Source: an uncultured Bacteroidaceae bacterium
GTDB lineage: Bacteria > Bacteroidota > Bacteroidia > Bacteroidales > Bacteroidaceae
NCBI GenBank assembly: GCA_905233465.1
Contig: CAJOEI010000002.1
Coordinates: 1-64,000, forward strand
DNA length: 64,000 bases
Reading direction: 5' to 3'
The position numbers were made by a program, and so were the translations under genes. The number at the start of each line of letters is the position of its first letter. Position 1 is the first letter of the stretch. Under the pieces are notes generated by a model, which saw nothing but the letters and a program-made list of their open reading frames with translations, made no database searches and was not told the DNA's origin. Of the stretch, positions 37,219 through 45,828 are shown one piece after another.

Positions 37219-37740
37219 TTATGCTGTCTGGGCCTGCAGCTTTATGAAAAGCCACACTACAGCTGCTACAAGTGCAAGTATGACAAGTACGGCAAGAATG
37301 CCGAGAATGATGCCTACAGGTCCACAGCCAGCCTGCTCCTGCAGCTGCTGGTCGTCGGCATTGATGGTGGCATTCTGCTCCACCGTCTGTTCTACCGTTG
37401 TGCGACCTTCGGCCTCGGCTATGGCATCGTCAAGGCTGATGGGGCCCTTGCTGCTTTCAGGTGTAGTAGTTCCCTTCTTGCCTTTGGCCTTGCCTTTGAC
37501 GGCCTTTGTCGCAGCTGCACCACCAATGCCAAGCCACGAGAGCAAGTTAAGTTTGCGCCATGAGATAAGGCGTTTGCTGTAGCCAACACCTTTACCTAAG
37601 CTCACGTTGACTGTTACACCTGTTGAGCCGATGTTGAGCGTCTTGCCCTTCGGCCCGATGGTAAGGCTGATGCCGCTCTTGCCTACGTTGGCTGTCACGT
37701 ATGGCAGCACCTTAATACGTTTGTTGAATCGTACTCCCAT
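37219..37740 (-). CDS. DUF4236 domain membrane protein
   Basis: About 173 residues. The N-terminal 55 residues match DUF4236 (MGVRFNKRIKVLPYVTANVG, GISLTIGPKGKTLNIGSTG), a short beta-rich domain of unknown function. A basic linker (KAVKGKAKGKKG), an acidic glutamine-rich stretch and one C-terminal transmembrane helix (IILGILAVLVILALVAAVVW) follow. The ATG at 37740 starts the domain directly and is preferred over 37755. No functional partner can be inferred from the flanking genes. Confidence 0.85.
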   Translation of the reverse strand: MGVRFNKRIKVLPYVTANVGKSGISLTIGPKGKTLNIGSTGVTVNVSLGKGVGYSKRLISWRKLNLLSWLGIGGAAATKAVKGKAKGKKGTTTPESSKGPISLDDAIAEAEGRTTVEQTVEQNATINADDQQLQEQAGCGPVGIILGILAVLVILALVAAVVWLFIKLQAQTA

Positions 37741-37781
37741 GATGGTATTTGACAATTTGACAATTTTACGATTTCACTATT

Positions 37782-38753
37782 TTACAACGATTCCAGCATG
37801 CGCTTAAGGACTACTTGTGCTGATATCTCGCGATTGGCTGCTTCTGGTATGACGAGGCTACGGGGCGACTCGATGACGTCATCTGTGACAATCATGTTGC
37901 GTCGCACGGGCAGGCAATGGAGGAAAGCAGCGTTGTTGGTGACGGCCATCTGACGTGAGCTGACGCACCAGTCCATCATCGTGTGGTAGTCGTGGAGCAC
38001 CTTGCCGTAGTCGTTGGGGCGGGTCACGCCAGGACAGCTCCAGTTTTTGGCATATACGAAGTCTGCTCCCTCAAACGCTTTCATCTGGTCATACTCCACG
38101 CGGGCATGGCCAATGAACTGCGGGTCAAGCTCATAGCCTTCTGGGTGGGTGATTACAAAATCGACATCTGCAGCAAGCATCCACTCCGCAAAGGAATTAG
38201 GCACAGCCTGCGGCAGGGCGCGGGGATGAGGTGCCCATGTCATAACCACCTTGGGTCGGGCCGTTTGCTTATGCTCCTCAATAGTGATCAAATCAGCAAA
38301 AGCCTGAAGGGGATGGACTGTGGCACTCTCCATGAAGAAGACAGGGCGGCCGCTGTAGCGGATGAACTGATTAAGGATTTTCTCCTCGTAATCATCCTTG
38401 CGGCTCTCAAAACGTGCGAAGCTGCGTACGCCGATGATGTCGCAGTAGCTGCCCATGACGGGTATAGCCTCAAGGAGGTGTTCGCTCTTGTCGCCATCCA
38501 TGATGACGCCGCGCTCTGTCTCAAGCTTCCATGCACCTTGGTTGACGTCGAGAACGATGACATTCATGCCAAGGTTCATGGCTGCCTTCTGTGTAGATAG
38601 GCGTGTACGCAGGGAGTTGTTGAAGAAGATGAGCAGTGCGGTCTTGTTGCGGCCGAGGTGCTGCCACTGGTAGCGGTCACGCTTCACCTCTTGCGCTTCT
38701 GCAAGGGCTGTGCGGAGGTCGCCGATGTCACTTACATGTTGGAATAATTTCAT
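37782..38753 (-). CDS. argF': N-succinylornithine carbamoyltransferase (ArgF')
   Basis: 323 residues. The carbamoyl-phosphate loop is NNSLRTRLS, and HCLPVRRN and the C-terminal EAANREISAQVVLKR are those of the Bacteroides N-succinylornithine enzyme, which makes N-succinylcitrulline for arginine synthesis. The residue that separates succinyl- from acetylornithine specificity (Pro90 in B. fragilis, Glu in acetyl enzymes) is Ser here (GDKSEH), and Ser at that site has been reported to support the succinyl substrate. An upstream in-frame extension to 38828 overlaps proA and is rejected. The argD aminotransferase is 5 kb upstream. Confidence 0.92.
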   Translation of the reverse strand: MKLFQHVSDIGDLRTALAEAQEVKRDRYQWQHLGRNKTALLIFFNNSLRTRLSTQKAAMNLGMNVIVLDVNQGAWKLETERGVIMDGDKSEHLLEAIPVMGSYCDIIGVRSFARFESRKDDYEEKILNQFIRYSGRPVFFMESATVHPLQAFADLITIEEHKQTARPKVVMTWAPHPRALPQAVPNSFAEWMLAADVDFVITHPEGYELDPQFIGHARVEYDQMKAFEGADFVYAKNWSCPGVTRPNDYGKVLHDYHTMMDWCVSSRQMAVTNNAAFLHCLPVRRNMIVTDDVIESPRSLVIPEAANREISAQVVLKRMLESL

Positions 38754-38791
38754 ATTGTCTTTTTTTATTATCTCTTTTTCAATCTCGTTCT

Positions 38792-40024
38792 TCATGCCCT
38801 TGTCTGGCCATTGCCGCGAATGAGCCACTTGTAGGTTGTTATCTCTTCGAGGGCCATTGGGCCGCGGGCGTGGAGCTTTTGGGTGCTGATGCCTATCTCT
38901 GCTCCGAGGCCGAATTGTCCGCCATCGGTGAAGCTGGTGGGGGCGTTATGATAGACACAGGCGGCATCCACCTCGGTCAGGAAGCGATTGGCAGCCGCAG
39001 CATCCTCTGTGACAATGGCCTCGCTGTGTCCGCTGCCATAACGACGGATATGGTCGAGAGCTTCGTCAAGGTCTGCCACTGTACGTATAGCGAGTTTGTA
39101 ATCCATAAACTCTGTGCCAAAGTGCTCTGGCGTTGCGTGCTGAAGGAGAGGGTAGTTTCCATCGAGTGCGGTATGGGCTTCGTCATCGGCATATATGATA
39201 ACGTTCTTCTCAGCCATAGGAGCCACGAGGGCTGGTAAGTCGGCAAGACGCCCGCGATTGATGATGAGGCAGTCGAGAGCGTTGCAGACGCTGACGCGGC
39301 GTGTCTTGGCGTTAAGGACTATGGCACGGCCTTTGTCGAGGTCAGCAGCGGCATCAAAGTATGTGTTCACCACTCCTGCACCAGTCTCGATGACAGGCAC
39401 ATGGGCATTTTCGCGGACAAAGTTGATGAGACGCGAGCTGCCACGTGGTATGATGACATCCACATCGCCGTGGGCATTGAGCAGTTCGGCCGTGGCCTCG
39501 TGGCTTGTCAGCAACAGGGCTGTGGCCTCTGGCAGACCGTGACGTCGCAGCACGTCATGGATAAGTGCTACTATGGCCGTGCAGCTGTCCTTGGCATCAC
39601 TGCCGCCCTTGAGTACGCAGGCGCTACCAGCCTTCAGGCATAGCGCAAAGCAGTCGAAGCATACGTTGGGTCTGGCTTCGAAGATGATGCCGATGACGCC
39701 GAATGGCACGCTGACGCGTGTGAGCTCCAGACCATTAGGCAGCACTGAATGTTTCAATTCGCGCCCCAGCGGTGACGGCAGGTCGGCCACATGGCGCAGG
39801 TCGGCGGCGATGGCGTGCAGACGAGCTTCGGTGAGCATCAGACGGTCGTACATCGGGTTTGCTCGATCCATGCGGTTGAGGTCGCGCTGGTTAGCTTCGA
39901 GGAGGCTGGGAATGGCTGTATCAGTGGCATTTGCCAGGTCGAGGAGTATAGCGTTGAGCTCAGCACTACTCTTTGTTGCGAGTTCACGGCTGGCATCGCG
40001 GGTTGGTGCAAAATTGATGGGCAT
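38792..40024 (-). CDS. proA: Gamma-glutamyl phosphate reductase
   Basis: 410 residues. ProA reduces gamma-glutamyl phosphate in proline synthesis. The cofactor-binding [14 protein letters not shown], the [10 protein letters not shown] loop and the catalytic cysteine in [12 protein letters not shown] identify the family. It lies 128 bases downstream of proB, separated by a 120-bp decamer repeat array, and 38 bases upstream of argF'. Confidence 0.96.
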   Translation of the reverse strand: MPINFAPTRDASRELATKSSAELNAILLDLANATDTAIPSLLEANQRDLNRMDRANPMYDRLMLTEARLHAIAADLRHVADLPSPLGRELKHSVLPNGLELTRVSVPFGVIGIIFEARPNVCFDCFALCLKAGSACVLKGGSDAKDSCTAIVALIHDVLRRHGLPEATALLLTSHEATAELLNAHGDVDVIIPRGSSRLINFVRENAHVPVIETGAGVVNTYFDAAADLDKGRAIVLNAKTRRVSVCNALDCLIINRGRLADLPALVAPMAEKNVIIYADDEAHTALDGNYPLLQHATPEHFGTEFMDYKLAIRTVADLDEALDHIRRYGSGHSEAIVTEDAAAANRFLTEVDAACVYHNAPTSFTDGGQFGLGAEIGISTQKLHARGPMALEEITTYKWLIRGNGQTRA

Positions 40025-40040
40025 TGTGGGATAGGGAGTT

Positions 40041-40160
40041 TTTTAGGAAGTCCTAAGAAATCCTAGGTGGTCCTAGGTGGTCCTAGGTGGTCCTAGGAAG
40101 TCCTAGGTAATCCTAGGTAATCCTAGGTAATCCTAGGCTGTCCTAGGCCTTCCTAGGTTG
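40041..40160 (+). repeat. Twelve-copy 10-bp tandem array with CCTAGG cores
   Basis: Twelve contiguous decamers, consensus TCCTAGG(T/A)(G/A)(G/A), occupy exactly 120 bp between proB and proA. Ten of twelve contain the CCTAGG palindrome. Runs of three identical copies (TCCTAGGTGG and TCCTAGGTAA) indicate recent expansion. The last unit gives the proB stop codon TAG at 40153-40155. Confidence 0.95.
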
Positions 40161-40929
40161 TTATAAACTCGGTGTGGGGTGTTGCTTCTGGCTGCTGCAT
40201 GAGCCTGACGAGTATATCTTCCCGCTTGCCATTGGCAATGATGACGGGTATGCCTGCCGCCTGCACTCGACAGGCAGTAGTATATTTCGAGTGCATACCG
40301 CCACGACCAAAGGCGCTTTTTTCGGCACGGATATATTGAGAGAGGTCGTCGGCAGGGTGTATGGTACGTATCAATTCCGACTTGGGGTCAGATGGGTCAC
40401 CTGTATAGATGCCGTCGATATTGGATAGTATGATGAGTTTATTGCATCCCATTAGTCGTGCGATGAGGCCAGATAGCTCATCGTTGTCAGTAAACATCAA
40501 CTCAGTGATGCACACGGTGTCGTTCTCGTTGACGATGGGCAGCACATCATGTGCCAACATTGCAGCCATACACTGCTGTTGGTTCTGCAGCGGCTCGTGG
40601 GCCAGAAAGTTATCTTTAGTTGTCAGCACCTGCCCCACATGAATATGATGGTCACGGAAGAGCTCCACGTAGCGGCCAATGAGCTTTGCCTGGCCCACAG
40701 CTGAGAACACCTGTCGCTGTTCCACCGAACCCATCTCATCGACTTCGGCAGCCGGCATATTCATCTCACTTCGGCCGCTGGCCACAGCACCTGAAGATAT
40801 AAGGATAACTTTCATGCCTGCCCGCCGTAACTCGGCAATCTGGTCCACAAGTGCGGACATACGAGTAAAATCCAACGTGCCGTCGCGTCGCGTCAGCACG
40901 TTGGAACCTATTTTGATTGCTATTAACAT
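40153..40929 (-). CDS. proB: Glutamate 5-kinase (PUA-less)
   Basis: 258 residues. The amino-acid kinase core is complete: IKIGSNVLT at the N-terminus, VILISSGAVASGR, the NENDTV substrate loop and LSNIDGIYTGDP. The C-terminal PUA domain found in the longer E. coli type is absent. ProB phosphorylates glutamate in the first step of proline synthesis. The stop codon TAG is inside the CCTAGG array, and proC is upstream on the same strand. Confidence 0.95.
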   Translation of the reverse strand: MLIAIKIGSNVLTRRDGTLDFTRMSALVDQIAELRRAGMKVILISSGAVASGRSEMNMPAAEVDEMGSVEQRQVFSAVGQAKLIGRYVELFRDHHIHVGQVLTTKDNFLAHEPLQNQQQCMAAMLAHDVLPIVNENDTVCITELMFTDNDELSGLIARLMGCNKLIILSNIDGIYTGDPSDPKSELIRTIHPADDLSQYIRAEKSAFGRGGMHSKYTTACRVQAAGIPVIIANGKREDILVRLMQQPEATPHTEFITT

Positions 40930-40965
40930 AATTCACAATGCATAGTTCATAATGCACAATTCGGC
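40927..40965 (-). repeat. CACAATG/CATAATT repeats between proC and proB
   Basis: CATAATTCACAATGCATAGTTCATAATGCACAATTC overlaps the proB start codon and belongs to the same family as repeats in aroA and ribD. It contains the proB ATG on the minus strand, so translation starts within the repeat. Confidence 0.75.
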
Positions 40966-40980
40966 GTTGCTGCGTCTAAC

Positions 40981-41751
40981 TTATTGTAGCAACGAGGCCA
41001 CTAAACCACGTATCACGGCAGCGGTGAAGCCGGCTTCCTCCATAGCGTTAAGGCCGCGGATAGTAAGCCCGCCAGGGGTGGTCACCTTGTCTATCTCTTC
41101 CTCAGCATGAGCACCGTCCTTCTCTAAGAGGCTGACGGCCCCACGCAGTGTCTGGGCAACGATGTCTTGCGCATCCTTAGCCCTGAAGCCCAGCTGCACG
41201 CCGCCTTCTGTAGCTGCGCGGACATAACGCAAGGCATAGGCTATGCCACATGAGGCAAGAGCTGTAGCAGCAGGCAAATGTGCCTCGTCAGTGACGAGCG
41301 TCTGCCCCATCCCATCGAAGAGAGCCTTGACTACCGCTGTCATTTCGGCTTCAGCACGTACGGGTACGAGGAACGTCATGGACGTCAGATGCGCGATGGC
41401 CGTATTGGGTATAGCCATAAAAATCTGCGGTCCTTGACCTGCCCACTCGCAGAGTTGTTCGCCACGTGTGGCGGCGGCCACGGAAACGAGGGTCTTACCA
41501 GCGAGAGATATATTGGCTTTCAGCTCGCCCAGCACGTCAGCCACCAGCCAAGGCTTCACGGCCAAGATGATGAGTTCAGCATCTTTAGCCGCTACACTAT
41601 TGTCTGTTGTGATGCTTGCACCTGCGGCAGCGAATCGTGCGAGTTTTCCTTCCGACCGATTGCTGATGGTGATGGTGTGCCCGCCAATTCGCAAAAGAGC
41701 ATCAGCGAAGGCGCCACCCATGTTTCCAGCACCTATGATAGCTATTTTCAT
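40981..41751 (-). CDS. proC: Pyrroline-5-carboxylate reductase
   Basis: 256 residues. ProC performs the last step of proline synthesis. The Rossmann start KIAIIGAGNMGGAFADALL, the MPNT-type segment (FMAIPNTAIAH) and the C-terminal VTTPGGLTIRGLNAMEEAG match the family. The start codon overlaps the stop of the preceding ligase gene by four bases. All three proline genes are here on one strand, but the intervening repeats make a single operon uncertain. Confidence 0.95.
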   Translation of the reverse strand: MKIAIIGAGNMGGAFADALLRIGGHTITISNRSEGKLARFAAAGASITTDNSVAAKDAELIILAVKPWLVADVLGELKANISLAGKTLVSVAAATRGEQLCEWAGQGPQIFMAIPNTAIAHLTSMTFLVPVRAEAEMTAVVKALFDGMGQTLVTDEAHLPAATALASCGIAYALRYVRAATEGGVQLGFRAKDAQDIVAQTLRGAVSLLEKDGAHAEEEIDKVTTPGGLTIRGLNAMEEAGFTAAVIRGLVASLLQ

Positions 41752-43430
41752 TGTTTCTTGTCCTTATTTCGTATTTCCACACGTCGTATCTTACCGCTGA
41801 TGGTCTTTGGCAGTTCATCTACAAACTCGATGATACGAGGATATTTGTATGGTGCAGTCTCACGCTTGACGTGCTGCTGAAGCTCCTTGATGAGTGCGTC
41901 GCCAGCCTTGTCCTTCCATTCGCGTCCAAGCACCACTGTGGCCTTGACGACCATGCCACGAACATCATCAGGCACACCCGTGATAGCACATTCCACAACA
42001 GCAGGATGCGTCATCAAAGCGGATTCCACCTCAAAGGGGCCTATGCGATAGCCGCTTGACTTGATGACGTCGTCTATTCGGCCCTCAAACCAGTAATACC
42101 CGTCCTCATCACGCCATGCCATATCACCAGTGTGATAATATCCGTCATGCCATGCCTCACGGGTAAGCTCCGCGTCGCGATAATACTCCTTGAACAGACC
42201 GATGGGCTTATTATCCAGGTCTTTGGCCTTGATGACAATTTCTCCCTTTTCACCGTCCTCGCAGGGCGTGCCGTCGGGCTTGATGAGGTCAACGTCGTAC
42301 TGTGCGTTGGGCATACCCATGGAACCAGGTTTAGGCGTCATCCAGGGGAAGGTGCCGAGGGTCATTGTGGTCTCGGTCTGTCCGAAGCCCTCCATCATGC
42401 GTATGCCTGTCTTCTCAAGGAACTTCTCAAAGACTGCGGGATTCAGGGCTTCTCCAGCTGTGGTGCAGTATTCCAGTGCGCTGAGGTCATAGCGCGAAAG
42501 GTCCTCGCGTATCATGAAGCGGTAGATGGTGGGCGGTGCGCAGAAGCTCGTCACACGGTACTTCTCCATTTGTCGCAGCAGACTGTCGGCATCAAACTTT
42601 TCGTGGTCGTAGACAAAGACTGTGGCGCCAGCAAACCACTGGCCATAGAACTTGCCCCACACGGCCTTACCCCAACCCGTGTCGGCCACGGTGAGGTGAA
42701 GCGAACCTTCGTGGAGGTTGTGCCAGAAGACACCTGTCGAGAGATGGCCCATAGCATATAGGAAGTCGTGGGCCACCATCTTGGGCTCGCCGCTGGTGCC
42801 GCTGGTGAAGTACATCAGCATCGTGTCGCTGTTGTCGTTCGGCTCAGGACGCTGGAAGGCGGGTGCGTTGGCGATTTCAGCGTGCCAGTGGTGGAGCATT
42901 CCGGCGGGGAAACTACCAGACACACTGCCACCGCCCTCTACCACAACCACTTTCTCCACTGTGGGGCTTTCGGGCAGGGCAAGGCTTATCTGCTGTGTCA
43001 CGTAAGCATCATCCACACAGATGATGGCCTTGACGCTCGCACGCGTGTTCCTGTATACTATGTCATGCTTAGTGAGCATGTGTGTGGCGGGAATGATGAC
43101 GGCTGCCAGCTTGTGCAGTGCCAGCATTGCCACCCACCATTCATAGCGGCGTTTGAGGATGAGCATCACAGGGTCGCCCTTGCCGATGCCGAGGCTCTGC
43201 ATGTAGGCTGCTGCCTGATCTGTCTCAGCCTTCAGCTGGCCGTAGGTGGTGCGGCGTTCTACGCCCTCGTCGTTGGTCCAGAGTATGGCAAGCTTCTCAG
43301 GAGCCTCCTCGGCCCACGCGTCCATGACGTCGTAGGCGAAGTTGAAATGCTCTGGTATGATGAACTCCAGATGTTCGCGATAGTCCTCGTTCGACGTGAA
43401 CGTGGTCTGTTTGAGAAAACGTTCTATCAT
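41748..43430 (-). CDS. AMP-dependent acyl-CoA/acetate ligase
   Basis: 560 residues of the adenylate-forming superfamily. Key motifs are LMYFTSGTSGEPKM (A3), MMEGFGQTETTM (A5), YHTGDMAWRDEDGYYWFEGR (A7-A8 region) and PKTISGKIRR with the catalytic lysine near the C-terminus. It probably activates acetate or a medium-chain or aromatic acid. The upstream XRE-cupin gene, seven bases away, is its usual partner in Bacteroidales and may regulate it. Confidence 0.88.
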   Translation of the reverse strand: MIERFLKQTTFTSNEDYREHLEFIIPEHFNFAYDVMDAWAEEAPEKLAILWTNDEGVERRTTYGQLKAETDQAAAYMQSLGIGKGDPVMLILKRRYEWWVAMLALHKLAAVIIPATHMLTKHDIVYRNTRASVKAIICVDDAYVTQQISLALPESPTVEKVVVVEGGGSVSGSFPAGMLHHWHAEIANAPAFQRPEPNDNSDTMLMYFTSGTSGEPKMVAHDFLYAMGHLSTGVFWHNLHEGSLHLTVADTGWGKAVWGKFYGQWFAGATVFVYDHEKFDADSLLRQMEKYRVTSFCAPPTIYRFMIREDLSRYDLSALEYCTTAGEALNPAVFEKFLEKTGIRMMEGFGQTETTMTLGTFPWMTPKPGSMGMPNAQYDVDLIKPDGTPCEDGEKGEIVIKAKDLDNKPIGLFKEYYRDAELTREAWHDGYYHTGDMAWRDEDGYYWFEGRIDDVIKSSGYRIGPFEVESALMTHPAVVECAITGVPDDVRGMVVKATVVLGREWKDKAGDALIKELQQHVKRETAPYKYPRIIEFVDELPKTISGKIRRVEIRNKDKKQ

Positions 43431-43437
43431 GGCGGAT

Positions 43438-43981
43438 TTATTCTACGGTGAATGCCAGGAAACGCACAGGGCGGTTGCCGATGGCGCGCATACCATGTGG
43501 TTTTGTGCTGTCGAAATAGATGCTGTCGCCCTCCTCAAGCACTATTGTCTTGCCGCCGAGGAACAGCTCCATGGCACCTTCGAGAATCATGTTGAACTCC
43601 TGACCTATATATGGTGTGAGCGTCGGGCTTGGGCTCAACGGTCACTATGAACACCTCAGCCTTGTTGCCAGCAAAGCCGCCTGTCAGACTTTGGTACTTG
43701 TATGCCTTGGTGCGCTCGATGCTCATGCCTTGTCCCTTGCGAACAACTAAATATCCGTGCATGTGAGGCTCCTCGTCAAAGATCAGAGCTTCTGTACTGA
43801 TGCCGTAGTGGTTGGCGATGGTCATCAGCTTGGAGATGGTGATGTCTGCCTCCCCACTCTCTACGCGTTCATATGTTTCTAACGGGAGTCCGCAAAGGTC
43901 TGCTACTTCTTGTGCGCTGACATCTAATGCGTCACGCAGGCCACGCAGACGTTCGCCTATCTGATGGAGTTGATCGTTCAT
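43438..43981 (-). pseudogene. XRE-family regulator with cupin domain, interrupted by a frameshift
   Basis: Two overlapping minus-strand frames together give a normal protein of about 180 residues. The first (from 43981) has a helix-turn-helix (IGERLRGLRDALDVSAQEVA) and the start of a cupin (GYLVVRKGQGMSIERTKAY); the second continues it (PYIGQEFNMILEGAMELFLG to VRFLAFTVE). The frame changes near 43611-43622, within GACGCTCACACCATATAT, by one base. Members of this family sense small ligands and regulate the adjacent ligase gene. The break could be genuine decay or a sequencing error in a one-base context. Confidence 0.8.
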
Positions 43982-43997
43982 TTTAGTGGTGCTTGTG

Positions 43998-45128
43998 TTA
44001 TTTAATGACTTTGTTGAATTTCTCTATGAACTCATCTGCTTCATTCAGGCCTAAGCATAGGGGTGGAAGCAAACGTAGCACGTTGGTGCCAGCGCAGCCC
44101 GTGAAGACATGCTCGTCGAATAGCAGGCGTTGGCGCACCTCCTTATATGGCTCTGTCAGCTCAATGCCAATCATAAGTCCGCGACCGCGCACTTCTTTTA
44201 TCTTTGGGCTATTGAGACCTCTGACGGCATCTATCAGATGGTCGCCCACGATGCGTGCGTTCTCCACCAGGCCTTCACCATCAATCACATCCAATACTGC
44301 CAAAGCAGCAGCACACGCCAAGTGGTTGCCACCAAAGGTTGTGCCCAAACGACCATAGACAGCCTCAAACTGTGGGCCTATCAGCACAGCACCCATCGGG
44401 AAACCATTGCCGATACCCTTTGCCACAGTGATGATGTCCGGCCGGATGCCCAGCCACTGGTGAGCAAAGAACTTGCCGCTACGACCATAGCCACACTGTA
44501 TCTCGTCGCATATCAGGATGGTGCCATAACGCTTGCAAGCCGCAGCCACACCTTGGGCAAACTCCGCCGATGCCATCTGAATTCCACCCACACCCTGGAT
44601 GCACTCCAGAATCACCGCACACACATCACCCTTAGCCAACTCAGCCTCCCATGCTGGTAAGTCGTTAAGTGGCAGATAGGTAACATGTCCGTTGTCATTG
44701 ATTGGCGCAATAATCTTGGGATTGTTAGTCACCTCTACGGCCAGCGATGTGCGACCATGAAATGCCTTCTGCGCGGACAACACACGCGTGCGACCGTTTG
44801 TGAAGCTCGCCAGTTTCAACGCATTCTCATTGGCCTCAGCACCTGAGTTGATAAGGAAGAGGCTGTAGTCATCATAGCCGCAGACAGGGCCCAAACGCTC
44901 GGCCAAGCGACGCTGAAGCATATTTATCACAGAGTTAGAATAAAATCCCAACTCACTCACCTGACGGCTAATCGCTTCAACATAATGAGGATGAGCGTGA
45001 CCAATGCTGATGACAGCATGACCACCATACAAATCCAAATATTCCACACCACTGTCATCCCATACGCGACATCCACGGCCGCGAACTATGTTCACAGGAA
45101 ACAATGGATAGACATCAAACAACGTCAT
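43998..45128 (-). CDS. argD: Acetyl/succinylornithine aminotransferase
   Basis: 376 residues of the class III PLP aminotransferases. The N-terminus VYPLFPVNIVRGRGCRVWD, the NSGAEANENALKLA phosphate-binding loop, the ICDEIQCGYGRSGKFF motif and the PLP lysine in VAKGIGNGFPMGA are those of ArgD. With argF' in the same region it fits arginine synthesis through succinylated intermediates. It has its own promoter at 45182. Confidence 0.93.
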   Translation of the reverse strand: MTLFDVYPLFPVNIVRGRGCRVWDDSGVEYLDLYGGHAVISIGHAHPHYVEAISRQVSELGFYSNSVINMLQRRLAERLGPVCGYDDYSLFLINSGAEANENALKLASFTNGRTRVLSAQKAFHGRTSLAVEVTNNPKIIAPINDNGHVTYLPLNDLPAWEAELAKGDVCAVILECIQGVGGIQMASAEFAQGVAAACKRYGTILICDEIQCGYGRSGKFFAHQWLGIRPDIITVAKGIGNGFPMGAVLIGPQFEAVYGRLGTTFGGNHLACAAALAVLDVIDGEGLVENARIVGDHLIDAVRGLNSPKIKEVRGRGLMIGIELTEPYKEVRQRLLFDEHVFTGCAGTNVLRLLPPLCLGLNEADEFIEKFNKVIK

Positions 45129-45181
45129 ATAATAATCTTAAAAATAATCGAACTTATTACAAGTAATCGTGAAAACTGGTG

Positions 45182-45189
45182 CAAAGGTA
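45182..45189 (-). promoter_or_regulatory. Promoter -7 element for argD
   Basis: Minus-strand TACCTTTG about 55 bases before the argD start. I see no ARG-box-like palindrome in the leader. Confidence 0.55.
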
Positions 45190-45252
45190 CGCAAAAAACA
45201 TGATAAATGGTCAATTATTACGGCAAAATAAGAAAAAACAACAGAAAAAACG

Positions 45253-45260
45253 TAACTTTG
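45253..45260 (+). promoter_or_regulatory. Promoter-like TAACTTTG upstream of a 14-codon frame
   Basis: TAACTTTG lies nine bases before an ATG at 45269, which opens a 14-residue frame. It is the first of two tandem + strand promoter-like sites ahead of the cytidylyltransferase. Confidence 0.45.
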
Positions 45261-45268
45261 CAAGCAAA

Positions 45269-45313
45269 ATGACAAACGCAGCAACCCCTCAACAAAAGAA
45301 GACGATTAAATAA
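45269..45313 (+). CDS. Putative 14-residue leader peptide
   Basis: ATG ACA AAC GCA ... ATT AAA TAA encodes a short basic peptide (MTNAATPQQKKTIK). It is included because a promoter-like sequence is positioned exactly as for other genes here. It may be a leader frame of the downstream operon or coincidental; there is no sign of an attenuator hairpin. Confidence 0.25.
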   Translation: MTNAATPQQKKTIK

Positions 45314-45357
45314 TGTTAAAGTTTTCGGCAACATCAGCGCCAACGCTGACTATGATG

Positions 45358-45365
45358 TATCTTTG
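45358..45365 (+). promoter_or_regulatory. Promoter -7 element for the cytidylyltransferase operon
   Basis: TATCTTTG ends 21 bases before the ATG at 45387. Confidence 0.6.
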
Positions 45366-45386
45366 CCCACATAATTCAACAACAAT

Positions 45387-45821
45387 ATGACAATAGGCTA
45401 CACAACGGGTGTCTACGATCTCTTTCACATCGGACACCTCAACCTGCTCAAGAATGCACGAGGTCTTTGCGACAAGCTCATTGTCGGCGTCACTGTCGAC
45501 GAACTCGTCACATACAAAGGCAAGCATGCCATGATTCCCTTTGAAGATAGGATAGAGATTGTGCGCAGCATCAAATATGTCGATGCCGCTGTGCCACAAT
45601 ACGATATGGACAAACTCGCCGCGTGCAAGAAGCTTGGCGCAACAATCCTCTTCGTCGGCGACGACTGGTATGCCACACCCAAGTGGCAGCAATACGAGAA
45701 GGAGTTTGCAGCCGAGGGAATACGCATCATCTACTTCCCATACACCAAGGGAATATCATCAACACAAATCACCAAAGCACTCAACGCCGTAAGAGGACAA
45801 AGCCTGGAAGATGTAAAATAA
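45387..45821 (+). CDS. TagD-like cytidylyltransferase family protein
   Basis: 144 residues of the nucleotidyltransferase alpha/beta phosphodiesterase superfamily. GVYDLFHIGHLNLLKNA gives the HxGH motif, and TKGISSTQI near the C-terminus is the ISST(T/S) motif typical of glycerol-3-phosphate cytidylyltransferase (TagD). It should activate an alcohol phosphate as a CDP derivative. The next gene, seven bases on, encodes an asparagine-synthetase-like enzyme, so the two probably act in one pathway of unknown product. Confidence 0.87.
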   Translation: MTIGYTTGVYDLFHIGHLNLLKNARGLCDKLIVGVTVDELVTYKGKHAMIPFEDRIEIVRSIKYVDAAVPQYDMDKLAACKKLGATILFVGDDWYATPKWQQYEKEFAAEGIRIIYFPYTKGISSTQITKALNAVRGQSLEDVK

Positions 45822-45828
45822 AACAATT

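Noticed and set aside
38754-38828. N-terminal extension of argF'
   Set aside because: It overlaps the proA 3' end, and the known enzyme starts at the internal methionine.
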